From assembly GCA_900143635.1 (NCBI GenBank), contig FREY01000001.1:155324-219323 (forward strand): a stretch of DNA of 64,000 bases. The letters run 5' to 3'. The notes below the pieces were generated by a model. That model worked only from the letters and a program-made list of their open reading frames with translations, was not told the DNA's origin and did not search any database. Positions 9,260 to 17,659 of this stretch are shown one piece after another. Positions within the stretch are counted from its first letter, which is position 1, and each line of letters opens with the position of its first letter. Source of the stretch: Rhodobacteraceae bacterium Alg231-04. GTDB taxonomy: Bacteria; Pseudomonadota; Alphaproteobacteria; Rhodobacterales; Rhodobacteraceae. Both the position numbers and the translations under genes were made by a program.

Positions 9260-10015
9260 CTACCGCTCCCCGGCGGACCATGCCCGCACCGCATCCCCGA
9301 AGGCCATGAACAGCGGGCGCGAGACCGGATCATTAGCCGCGTCCCATTCCGGGTGCCATTGCACCGACAGGGTGAAGCCCGGCGCGTCCTTGATATAGAT
9401 CGCTTCCGGTGTGCCATCCGGCGCGTGACCATCGATCACAACGCGCGCGCCCGGCTGTTTGATCCCCTGCCCGTGCAGCGTGTTGGTCATCACTTCCGGC
9501 GCGCCCATCACCTGATGGAACGGCCCATCCTCGGTAAAGGCCACGGAATGGCGCAGAGCGAATTTCTCTTCCATCGTTCCATCCGGTGGCATCCGGTGGT
9601 TCATCCGCCCCGGCAGGTCACGGATTTCCGGATAAAGCGTGCCCCCCATTGCCACGTTCACCTCCTGAAAACCGCGGCAGATGCCCAGAAAGGGCTGACC
9701 GCGTTCGACGCAGGCCCGCACCAGCGGTAGGGCAATGGCATCGCGCGCCCGGTCAAAAGCGCCATGCGCCTCGGTTTCGCTTTCACCGTATTCATTGGGG
9801 TGAACATTGGGCCGGCCACCGGTTAGCAGGAAGCCATCAAAACACACCAGCAGCTCTTCGACCGACAGGAACCGCGGATCTGACGGGATCAGCAGCGGCA
9901 TGCATCCAGCCACTTCCGCCACGGCCTCGGAATTCATCGTACCACCCGCATGGGCCGGATACTGGTCATTGATCAGATAGGAATTGCCGATAATTCCGAC
10001 GCGAGGGCGCACCAT
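9260..10015 (-). CDS. Class I glutamine amidotransferase-like hydrolase (PuuD-like)
   Basis: A 251-residue cytoplasmic enzyme of the peptidase C26 family, which includes the gamma-glutamyl-GABA hydrolase of putrescine breakdown. The nucleophile elbow FLGICRGFQE places the catalytic cysteine at residue 113, and the partner motif QWHPEW gives the histidine and glutamate at 221 and 223, so the triad is complete. The loop LLTGGRPNVHP near residue 64 is the oxyanion region of this family. No other polyamine genes are nearby, so the substrate is open: some relatives act on other gamma-glutamyl amides. A convergent terminator follows. Upstream lies a GC-rich repeat-like element attached to the end of the preceding gene. 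Confidence 0.85.
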   Translation of the reverse strand: MVRPRVGIIGNSYLINDQYPAHAGGTMNSEAVAEVAGCMPLLIPSDPRFLSVEELLVCFDGFLLTGGRPNVHPNEYGESETEAHGAFDRARDAIALPLVRACVERGQPFLGICRGFQEVNVAMGGTLYPEIRDLPGRMNHRMPPDGTMEEKFALRHSVAFTEDGPFHQVMGAPEVMTNTLHGQGIKQPGARVVIDGHAPDGTPEAIYIKDAPGFTLSVQWHPEWDAANDPVSRPLFMAFGDAVRAWSAGER

Positions 10016-10136
10016 GGATCACTCTTCGATAATTGCAGGTGCCCCACACCTACCCCGGCAGGTTCTGACACGCAATTCCACGACATCGCGCAATCCCCTG
10101 TGCCGCGCCGCAAAAGGTAAGCGCAGCCCTGCCGGC

Positions 10137-10255
10137 CACTCACCTTTGGATAAATACTCCCGCCGGAGGCAGCGCCTTGCCGCCAAGCAAGGCGCGCGGC
10201 CCAACGCCGCAGGGCACCCGCAAGGGGCGCCTCAAGGCGGCGGGATAACCCGCAA
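10137..10255 (-). repeat. GC-rich 3-prime-end element, copy 1
   Basis: Directly after the stop of the GlcG-like gene, the minus strand runs through GC-rich hairpins, including a perfect 9-bp pair GCGCCTTGC at 10172-10180 and GCAAGGCGC at 10187-10195. It ends in a core at 10137-10160 reading GGAGTATTTATCC then AAAGGTGAGTG. A near-identical core ends a similar GC-rich stretch after purD (45694-45835). This points to a dispersed element, not chance. Confidence 0.55.
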
Positions 10256-10684
10256 TCAGGCTTCGCCGGTCAACCCGGCAGCCTTGATGCCCGCCAGTGC
10301 CGCATCCGCATCGTTTTCCGATGTGTCCCCCGTCACGCCGACCGCACCGATCACCCGGCCCGAAGCTGCGCGCACCAGAACACCACCGGGGACCGGCACC
10401 AGCTGGCCACCATAGGCCCCGTTCAACGCCGTCATGAAATAAGACTGTGCCTCTGCCCGGTCACGCTGCGCAAAGCCGCCGATGCCCAGCATGACCGACC
10501 CATAGGCCTTGCCGCGGGCAACATCAAAGCGGCCGGGAGGCGCATCATCCTGCCGTTCAAAGGCCCGGACGTGGCCACCGGCATCGACAACAACCACCGC
10601 CAACGGACGCATGCCCGCCTTTTCTCCGGCCTCAAATGCACCGCTGATGATGGTACGCGCCTGCGAAAGGGTAATTTCTTCCAT
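10256..10684 (-). CDS. GlcG/HbpS-family heme-degrading-domain protein
   Basis: A 142-residue protein of the GlcG/HbpS family. These small alpha-beta proteins often sit beside glycolate or propanediol oxidation genes, and some bind heme or cobalamin-like ligands; their exact role is poorly known. Family wording visible here includes LSQARTIISGAFEAG near residue 5, VVVDAGGHVRAFERQD near residue 31, and a glycine-rich end PGGVLVRAASGRVIGAVGVTG. Malate synthase G lies just upstream on the same strand, as in the E. coli glc locus where glcG precedes glcB, but a strong terminator separates the two here. The product may help handle glycolate or glyoxylate, but this is inference from position only. 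Length is normal. Confidence 0.82.
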   Translation of the reverse strand: MEEITLSQARTIISGAFEAGEKAGMRPLAVVVVDAGGHVRAFERQDDAPPGRFDVARGKAYGSVMLGIGGFAQRDRAEAQSYFMTALNGAYGGQLVPVPGGVLVRAASGRVIGAVGVTGDTSENDADAALAGIKAAGLTGEA

Positions 10685-10720
10685 GGGTTTTCCTCACATT
10701 CCGTTGACCTGACATCACGG

Positions 10721-10750
10721 AAAAGAAAAAGGGGGGCAAGTCCCCCCTTT
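10721..10750 (-). terminator. Terminator after glcB
   Basis: On the minus strand an AAGGGGGG / CCCCCCTT stem with a 5-base loop is followed by TTTCTTTTCC. It lies 35 bases beyond the malate synthase stop and ahead of the GlcG-like gene. Confidence 0.85.
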
Positions 10751-10785
10751 GGCTACCCATATTTTGCAAGAAAGTCCTGCTGAGG

Positions 10786-12930
10786 TTAGTTTGCCGCAGC
10801 CTTCAACTCCAGACGGCGCGCGTGCAGAACCGGTTCGGTATAGCCCGAAGGCTGTACCCGCCCTTTGAAAACAAGGTCGCAGGCCGCCTGAAAGGCAATG
10901 CCGTCAAAGCCCGGCGCCATCGGCTGGTAAGACGGATCAGACGCATTTTGCCCATCCACAACTTCCGCCATTTTGCGCATCACACCCATCACGGTCTGCG
11001 CGTCCACCACATCATGATGCAGCCAGTTGGCGATATGCTGGGCTGAGATTCGGCAGGTTGCGCGGTCTTCCATCAGGCCAACATCATTGATGTCCGGCAC
11101 TTTTGAACAACCAACACCCTGATCAACCCAGCGCACCACATAACCAAGAATGCCCTGGGCGTTGTTTTCCACTTCGCGGGCAATCTGTTCGGGCGACCAG
11201 CGACGGAAGGACGCCAGAGGAATGTCCAGAATGCCGTCCACATGGGCGCGGCGACCACCGGCCTTCAGCTTGTCCTGCACCTTGAATACATCCACCTTGT
11301 GGTAATGCAGTGCATGCAGGGTTGCGGCGGTCGGGCTGGGCACCCAGGCGCAGTTGGCGCCCGCCTTGGGGTGTTCGATCTTCTGTTCGATCATTGCGGC
11401 CATATTGTCCGGCACCGCCCACATGCCCTTGCCGATCTGCGCCTTGCCTTGCAGGCCACATTCCAAACCGACATCGACGTTCAGCGCCTCATAGGCACCG
11501 ATCCAGCCCTTACGCTTGATGAAATCCTTACGGCTGAAGGGGCCGGCCTCCATCGAGGTGTGGATCTCGTCGCCGGTACGATCCAGGAAACCGGTATTGA
11601 TAAAGGCCACACGGTCTTTGGCTGCGCGGATACATTCCTTGAGGTTCACCGATGTGCGGCGTTCCTCATCCATGATGCCCATTTTCACCGTGTTACGCGG
11701 CAGGCCGAGGATATCCTCGACCGCATCAAAGGTGCGGGCGGCAAAGGCAACCTCTTCGGGGCCGTGCATCTTCGGCTTGACCACATAGACAGAGCCATGG
11801 ACCGAGTTGCCGCTGTCGCGCGCCAGATCATGCTTGGCGATCATCACGGTGGTCAGCGCGTCCATCAGGCCTTCGCCGATCTCATTGCCGTCCTTGTCCA
11901 GCACTGCAGGGTTGGTCATCAGATGGCCAACATTGCGGATCCACAGCAGCGCACGACCTTTCAGGGACAGGTCTGATCCGTCAGGGGCCGTAAAAGTCAG
12001 ATCCGGGTTCAGCCTACGGGTGACGGTCTTGCCGCCCTTGCTGAGGTCGGTCGACAGATCGCCGCGCATCAGGCCCAACCAGTTGCCATAGGCCTGCACC
12101 TTGTCCTCGGCGTCAACGCAAGCGACCGAGTCTTCGCAGTCCATGATCGCCGACATCGCGCTTTCCAGGCGCACATCCGCCAGACCGGCCTGATCGCGGC
12201 TGCCAATGAAATGGGCACGATCAAAGACCAGCTCGACGTGCAGCCCGTTGTTGACCAAGAGCACCGCATCCGGCGCACCGGCCTTGCCGCGGTAGCCTGC
12301 AAATTTCTCATGCTGCATCAGCGGCTGATCATCAACCAGCAGCGTGCCACCCTCAACGTGATAGCGGTGTGCATCGGCGTGGCTGACGCCTTGCACCGGG
12401 AAGGTCTCGTCCAGGAACACCCGCGCGCGCGCAACAACGCGAGCGCCGTGGCCCTTCTCGTATCCGCCCTTCGGCGGCAGGGTGCCCATGGCGTCGGTGC
12501 CATAGAGGCAGTCATACAATGACCCCCAACGCGCATTGGCCGCGTTCAGCGCATAGCGGGCATTGGTGATTGGCACTACCAGCTGCGATCCCGGTACTTT
12601 TGCGATCTCAGGGTCGACATTTTCAGTGCCAATCTCAAAGGCTTCGCCTTCGGGCAGCAAGTAGCCGATTTCCAGAAGGAAAGCTTTGTAGGCTTCATAG
12701 TCATGCGGCTTGTCGCGGTTGGCTACATGCCACGCATCGATGCGGGCCTGAATATCTTCGCGTTTCTGCAGCAGATCGCGGTTTTCGGGGCCAAATTCAT
12801 GCGCCAGTTTGCTGAGACCCGCCCAGAAGTCATCCACCGAAACACCCGTGCCCGGCAGCGCCTGGGCTTCGATGAAGTCCGCGTATTCGGCTGCGACCTG
12901 CAGCCCCTGCTTTTCAACCCGGTTCGTCAT
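10786..12930 (-). CDS. glcB: Malate synthase G
   Basis: A 714-residue monomeric malate synthase that condenses glyoxylate with acetyl-CoA to give malate in the cytoplasm, completing the glyoxylate cycle or glycolate use. The sequence is full length for isoform G (about 720 residues). Recognisable parts are the conserved magnesium/glyoxylate region with [16 protein letters not shown] near residue 265, [14 protein letters not shown] near residue 380, [21 protein letters not shown] (core [13 protein letters not shown]) near residue 445, and [20 protein letters not shown] (core [15 protein letters not shown]) near residue 610, which carries the catalytic aspartate. The gene has its own terminator and is divergent from pepN across 234 bases. 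No isocitrate lyase is in the window. The assignment is very firm. Confidence 0.97.
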   Translation of the reverse strand: MTNRVEKQGLQVAAEYADFIEAQALPGTGVSVDDFWAGLSKLAHEFGPENRDLLQKREDIQARIDAWHVANRDKPHDYEAYKAFLLEIGYLLPEGEAFEIGTENVDPEIAKVPGSQLVVPITNARYALNAANARWGSLYDCLYGTDAMGTLPPKGGYEKGHGARVVARARVFLDETFPVQGVSHADAHRYHVEGGTLLVDDQPLMQHEKFAGYRGKAGAPDAVLLVNNGLHVELVFDRAHFIGSRDQAGLADVRLESAMSAIMDCEDSVACVDAEDKVQAYGNWLGLMRGDLSTDLSKGGKTVTRRLNPDLTFTAPDGSDLSLKGRALLWIRNVGHLMTNPAVLDKDGNEIGEGLMDALTTVMIAKHDLARDSGNSVHGSVYVVKPKMHGPEEVAFAARTFDAVEDILGLPRNTVKMGIMDEERRTSVNLKECIRAAKDRVAFINTGFLDRTGDEIHTSMEAGPFSRKDFIKRKGWIGAYEALNVDVGLECGLQGKAQIGKGMWAVPDNMAAMIEQKIEHPKAGANCAWVPSPTAATLHALHYHKVDVFKVQDKLKAGGRRAHVDGILDIPLASFRRWSPEQIAREVENNAQGILGYVVRWVDQGVGCSKVPDINDVGLMEDRATCRISAQHIANWLHHDVVDAQTVMGVMRKMAEVVDGQNASDPSYQPMAPGFDGIAFQAACDLVFKGRVQPSGYTEPVLHARRLELKAAAN

Positions 12931-13164
12931 GACGTTCTCCGACGGTGTACTATTGTATGCTGGAGCCTACCTAAGACAAAAGTTTCCTATCGGCAACAAA
13001 TGTGATGTCCGATAAATCCAAATTCATTTTCTTGTTTTTCAAGAAAGTGACTCAAATAGCCCCACACTTTGCCCCCCGCCTTTGCCGTTGGTCGCGGTAA
13101 TGCCTTGCAGCGGCGGCACCATGGATTACACCTGTGTCCAGACATGAAACACCGGGAGAGCATG

Positions 13165-15717
13165 ATGAACGACGCGGCGCCGCAGACCTTCTACCTCAAG
13201 GATTACACCCCGTTTGGATATGAGGTTGAGGAGGTCCATCTGACCTTCCGGCTGGCCCCACAGTCTACCCGTGTTCTGTCCCGTATCCGCTTTGCCCCCA
13301 AACCGGATGCCGTGGACAAGGCATTCTTCCTGCATGGTGAAGAGCTGACCCTGATCAGCGCCCGCATTGATGGCGCCGAGGTGACCCCCGACGTCACGCC
13401 GCAGGGCCTCCGCTGCGCTGTTCCGGACGCCCCCTTCACCTGGGAAGCCGAGGTAGAGATCAACCCGGAAGGCAATACCGCGCTGGAGGGGCTTTATATG
13501 TCAAACGGCATGTATTGCACCCAATGCGAGGCCGAGGGCTTTCGCAAAATCACCTATTACCCCGACCGCCCCGATGTCATGTCGACCTTCACGGTGCGGA
13601 TCGAAGGCGCGGAACCGGTGCTGCTGTCCAACGGCAACCCAGCGGCCAAGGGCGATGGCTGGGCCGAGTGGCATGACCCATGGCCCAAACCTGCCTACCT
13701 GTTTGCACTGGTGGCTGGGGACCTGATCAACCATCCCGGTAGTTTCACCACCAAGTCCGGCAAAGATGTGGAGCTGAACATCTGGGTCCGCCCCGGCGAC
13801 GAGGGAAAATGCGCCTTTGGTATGGAGGCGCTGAAGAAATCGATGGTCTGGGACGAAGAGGTTTATGGGCTGGAATATGACCTCGACATCTTCAACATCG
13901 TCGCGGTCGACGATTTCAACATGGGCGCGATGGAGAACAAGGGGCTGAACATCTTCAACTCCTCCTGCGTTCTGGCCAGCCCCGAAACCAGTACCGATGG
14001 CAATTTTGAACGTATCGAGGCGATCATCGCCCATGAGTATTTTCACAACTGGACCGGCAACCGCATCACCTGCCGCGATTGGTTCCAGCTGTGCCTGAAA
14101 GAAGGGCTGACCGTATTCCGCGATGCCCAGTTCACCGCCGATATGCGATCTGAACCCGTCAAACGCATTGATGATGTCATCACCCTGCGCGCCCGTCAGT
14201 TTCCAGAGGATTGCGGCCCCCTCTCCCATCCGCCGCGCCCGGAATCTTTTCAGGAAATCAATAATTTCTACACCGCAACCGTCTATGAAAAAGGCGCAGA
14301 GGTGATCGGCATGCTGAAGCGGCTGGTCGGGAACGAAGGCTACTACAAGGCGCTGAAACTCTATTTTGCGCGCCACGATGGTCAGGCCTGCACCATCGAA
14401 GACTGGTTGCAGGTTTTTGAAGACGCCACCGGCCGCGATCTGGCCCAGTTCAAACGCTGGTACAGTGACGCAGGCACGCCCCGGCTGCAGGTCAGCGACG
14501 ATTTCAAAGACGGCACCTACACGCTGAGCTTCACCCAATCGACCGCACCCACCCCCGGACAGGACACCAAGCCGCCCCGCGTCATTCCTATTGCGGTTGG
14601 GCTGCTTGGTCCCAACGGTGATGAGCTGCGCCCCACCGAAGTGCTGGAGATGACCGAAGCAACGCAGAGCTTCAGTTTTGACGGGCTCGCCTCGAGGCCG
14701 GTGCCATCGATCCTGCGGGAATTCTCGGCGCCGGTCATTCTGGAGCGTGAGACCAGCAATGCCGAACGCGCCTTTCTACTGGCCCATGACACAGACCCGT
14801 TCAACCGGTGGGAGGCAGGCAACGCGCTGGCCAAAGACGCCCGCATCGCCATGGTTCTGGACGGGGCTGCCCCCGACGCGGCCTATCTGGACGGGCTGAT
14901 CAAATTGCTGCGCGACGACGATCTGGACCCTGCCTTTCGGGCATTGGTGCTACAACCGCCCAGCCAGTCCGACCTTGCCCAGACGCTTTTTGAGCGCGGC
15001 CATACCCCTGACCCGCAAGCCATCTATGACGCCGCCGAGACCTTTGCCCAGACCTTAGCCGAAGCGCTCACCGACAGCCTGCCGCGGCTCTATGCTGCGA
15101 CAACGGTTGAAGGCGACTATGCACCGGATGCCACAGGCGCCGGCCTGCGTGCCCTGAACGCGCGCATTCTGGCGCTGCTGACCCGGCTGGACGGTGGCGA
15201 ACAGGCGGCGCGGCAATATGCATCGGCAGACAATATGACCCTGCAACTGTCGGCCCTGACAGCGCTGATGAAGGCCGAGGCCGGAGAGACCCAGTCGCAG
15301 GCCTTCTTTGATCAGTGGCAGAGCGACCGGCTGGTGATGGACAAGTGGTTTGCCCTGCAGGTGGCCACGGCGGCCCCCGAACAGGCGACCCCAGTGGCGG
15401 CCTCTCTGGTTGATCATGCGCTGTTCGATCTGAAGAACCCCAACCGGTTCCGCGCAGTCATGGGGGCGCTGGTCGGCAATCACGCCGGTTTCCACCATGC
15501 AAGCGGCGAGGGATACTCGCTTTTGACAAGCAATCTGATCGATCTTGACAGGCTCAACCCGCAGACCACCGCCCGCATGTGCGCCGGTTTCCAAAGCTGG
15601 AAACGCTACGGCACGGATCGGCAGGCGCTGATCCGCAGGCAGTTGGAGCGGCTCAAATCCACACCGGATCTGAGCCGGGATACCAATGAAATGGTCAGCC
15701 GGATCCTCGATGCCTGA
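13165..15717 (+). CDS. pepN: Aminopeptidase N
   Basis: An 850-residue zinc metallopeptidase of family M1 that removes N-terminal residues from peptides in the cytoplasm. The substrate-binding GAMENKG motif is at about residue 254. The zinc motif HEYFHNWTGNR begins at residue 290, with the third ligand (glutamate) expected in LKEGLTVFRD. I chose the ATG at 13165 because GGGAG at 13154-13158 lies 6 bases upstream and MNDAAPQTFYLKDY fits the family start. The frame stays open to 13069, but that extension looks like non-coding DNA, and ATG at 13162 is nearly as good. The 3-prime end overlaps the next gene by 8 bases, suggesting translational coupling. No signal peptide is seen. Confidence 0.95.
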   Translation: MNDAAPQTFYLKDYTPFGYEVEEVHLTFRLAPQSTRVLSRIRFAPKPDAVDKAFFLHGEELTLISARIDGAEVTPDVTPQGLRCAVPDAPFTWEAEVEINPEGNTALEGLYMSNGMYCTQCEAEGFRKITYYPDRPDVMSTFTVRIEGAEPVLLSNGNPAAKGDGWAEWHDPWPKPAYLFALVAGDLINHPGSFTTKSGKDVELNIWVRPGDEGKCAFGMEALKKSMVWDEEVYGLEYDLDIFNIVAVDDFNMGAMENKGLNIFNSSCVLASPETSTDGNFERIEAIIAHEYFHNWTGNRITCRDWFQLCLKEGLTVFRDAQFTADMRSEPVKRIDDVITLRARQFPEDCGPLSHPPRPESFQEINNFYTATVYEKGAEVIGMLKRLVGNEGYYKALKLYFARHDGQACTIEDWLQVFEDATGRDLAQFKRWYSDAGTPRLQVSDDFKDGTYTLSFTQSTAPTPGQDTKPPRVIPIAVGLLGPNGDELRPTEVLEMTEATQSFSFDGLASRPVPSILREFSAPVILERETSNAERAFLLAHDTDPFNRWEAGNALAKDARIAMVLDGAAPDAAYLDGLIKLLRDDDLDPAFRALVLQPPSQSDLAQTLFERGHTPDPQAIYDAAETFAQTLAEALTDSLPRLYAATTVEGDYAPDATGAGLRALNARILALLTRLDGGEQAARQYASADNMTLQLSALTALMKAEAGETQSQAFFDQWQSDRLVMDKWFALQVATAAPEQATPVAASLVDHALFDLKNPNRFRAVMGALVGNHAGFHHASGEGYSLLTSNLIDLDRLNPQTTARMCAGFQSWKRYGTDRQALIRRQLERLKSTPDLSRDTNEMVSRILDA

Positions 15718-16165
15718 GCCCAGCGACGAAACCGGCGACGCGGTTTTTTCCTTTACCCGGCAGAGCCGCACGCCAACCGCGCTGGCAGCGGCTGCATCAT
15801 GGGCGGCCCTGCTGGCCCTCTTGACGCTGAGGTTTCAGGCCGCCTGGTGGGTGACGGCCATTCTGGCGTTGCCACTTTTGATGCTGCTGTGGGATTTGTG
15901 GAAGAACCCCGAAGCCGGGCTGACCCTAGGGCCCCGGTCCATCGCCTGGCGGTCGCGAACCCTGCAGGGCGAGGCCAGGCTGGCCGACATCGAGAAAATC
16001 CGGTTTGATACCCGCTGGGATTTCTCGGTGCGGGTGACCCTGTTGATGCGAGACGGCAAGAGACATCGCCTGCCGCAGGAAAGCCTGCCGCCGCACCGGG
16101 ACTTGGAAGCCCTGCTCACCAAGCGAGGATTGCAGGTTGAAAGGCATCATTTTACCGTTTTTTAA
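15710..16165 (+). CDS. Small two-helix membrane protein, unknown function
   Basis: A 151-residue protein I cannot assign to a known function. After a polar start come two closely spaced hydrophobic segments (about residues 22-42 and 45-62), then a soluble domain of about 85 residues rich in short beta-like stretches, with LADIEKIRFDTRWDFSV in its middle. This layout, two helices followed by a small beta domain, recalls membrane proteins with a PH-like domain, but the resemblance is loose. The start overlaps the end of pepN by 8 bases, so the two are probably translated together, and the gene may simply be a conserved neighbour. A 9-bp perfect inverted repeat spans its stop codon. I see no signal peptide or catalytic motif. 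Confidence 0.75.
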   Translation: MPEPSDETGDAVFSFTRQSRTPTALAAAASWAALLALLTLRFQAAWWVTAILALPLLMLLWDLWKNPEAGLTLGPRSIAWRSRTLQGEARLADIEKIRFDTRWDFSVRVTLLMRDGKRHRLPQESLPPHRDLEALLTKRGLQVERHHFTVF

Positions 16166-16172
16166 CGGTAAA
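16151..16172. other. Perfect hairpin across a stop codon
   Basis: TTTACCGTT at 16151-16159 and AACGGTAAA at 16164-16172 form a perfect 9-bp stem with a four-T loop. The TAA stop of the upstream gene is inside the loop and right arm. No T-run follows on either strand, so it is not a standard terminator; it may be an RNA-stabilising hairpin or a protein-binding site. Confidence 0.5.
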
Positions 16173-16327
16173 CACCCTTGCCTTCGGACCGTTGCGGATT
16201 GCGCAACAATCAGCCATGCGAATTCCCCAAAGCTACACCTTTGCCACCGCATGTCCGCCATGTTCGCGCCCCAATCCGCCGCCAATATCCCCCAAGCAAA
16301 CGCCAGAACAGCCACCGGGGGAAATGA

Positions 16328-17620
16328 ATGCGGACAGCGACAGGGAGAATTCGGCAGGTTCTGCCACGGCTTCAAGGCGGGCTGAAAGGTCTGTTGGGCC
16401 GCAGCGGACCGCCCGTCGCAGTGGCCCGCAGCCTGCCTGGCCCCGGCAGTACGGTTTCCTTGCGTCCCGAAGACAGCCTGTCCATTCAGATCCGCGACCA
16501 AAGCCCGGATGACATCGCCTGCAAAGCCGCACAGAACCACGGTCAGTTTCTGGCCCGTCAGGACTGTTGGGAAGAACTGGCAGGCGCGATGGCCGAAGCG
16601 GATCATGCCCGCCAGACAACGCCCGGCGGCATGCCCGTTGCCGAGCTTTTGGCCTTTGGAGCGCGCGCCGATGTCGTCAATGCAGTCGAACACGCCCTGA
16701 GCGAAGGCCGCGCCGCCAATGATCCGCCCCTTCTGGAGGGCATCATGGCGCTGGAGGCCATCCGCCAGCAGTTCCGCAAATCGCCCCATATCAGCACGCT
16801 TGTCGCCCTCGCCCATATCGACATCGGCTGGGCCTGGCGCGGAACCGGCTGGGACACCATTGTACCTAAGCTGAACCGCCGCCGTTGCGCCGCACATTTT
16901 GACCGCGCCGCGGCCATTCTGACAGAGCTGGACTGCACCAGCCTGAACAGCCCCATGGTGGCGGCCGCCAAATGCGCCATGAAGGCAGGCCACCGCGGCG
17001 GCGGAGAGAAAATCGCCGATGACTACGAACGCCTGATCGATCTGGACCCGCTGAACCACCGGCACATGCGGGCCTTGGGCAACCATATGCTGCCACGCTG
17101 GTTCGGCGACTATGGCGAACTGGAGCTTGAAGCCCGGCGAACCACCGCCCGCACGGAAAATGTGTGGGGGGCCGGCGGGTACACCTGGGTCTATTTTGAT
17201 GCCATCGCAATCGATGACAAGGCCTGTGCTGCGGTGGATGTCGATTTCTTTCTGGACGGGCTGCGCGACATTGTTCAGCGCTGTCCGGGGCAGGAAATGA
17301 TCAACATGCTGGCCGCCTATTGCGCCGTGGCGCTGCGCAACGGTCTCGGGCTCAATGAAGAGGCCGATCTGCCCCGCCTGCAGATCGCCAGCGCCGCTGA
17401 CTGGTTGATCCGCGAACACCTGCGCGAGCTGCATCCGATGGTCTGGGCCCACGCGGCCGATGGGTTTGACAATAACGTCCGCATCACCTCGACCAGCCGT
17501 TTTGCGGCCCGTGGCCGGTCCGACGCGCTGCAGTTCATTGCTGATCTGTTTCGCGATGACATCCTGAGCGGCCAACATGTGACCTTCACCCCGGAAGGGC
17601 CGCGCATCAAACCCGCCTGA
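16328..17620 (+). CDS. Uncharacterised 430-residue helical protein
   Basis: I do not recognise this gene. Codon pattern and length argue that it is real. The product is soluble, without signal peptide or membrane helices, and largely helical. The middle has alternating A/L-rich segments that look like degenerate TPR-type repeats (for example GWAWRGTGWDTIVPKL near residue 177 and ERLIDLDPLNHRHMRALGNH near 232, the second resembling a TPR helix pair). Several tryptophan- and histidine-rich spots recur. ATG at 16328 has GGGGG 6 bases upstream; the first 55 residues are less protein-like, so a later start is possible. It ends convergently, 39 bases from the tex stop. A role in binding other proteins is a guess from the repeats only. 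Confidence 0.75.
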   Translation: MRTATGRIRQVLPRLQGGLKGLLGRSGPPVAVARSLPGPGSTVSLRPEDSLSIQIRDQSPDDIACKAAQNHGQFLARQDCWEELAGAMAEADHARQTTPGGMPVAELLAFGARADVVNAVEHALSEGRAANDPPLLEGIMALEAIRQQFRKSPHISTLVALAHIDIGWAWRGTGWDTIVPKLNRRRCAAHFDRAAAILTELDCTSLNSPMVAAAKCAMKAGHRGGGEKIADDYERLIDLDPLNHRHMRALGNHMLPRWFGDYGELELEARRTTARTENVWGAGGYTWVYFDAIAIDDKACAAVDVDFFLDGLRDIVQRCPGQEMINMLAAYCAVALRNGLGLNEEADLPRLQIASAADWLIREHLRELHPMVWAHAADGFDNNVRITSTSRFAARGRSDALQFIADLFRDDILSGQHVTFTPEGPRIKPA

Positions 17621-17659
17621 GCAGGGTTTGGCCGCGCGGCCTGCCAGTGCTTGGCTGGG

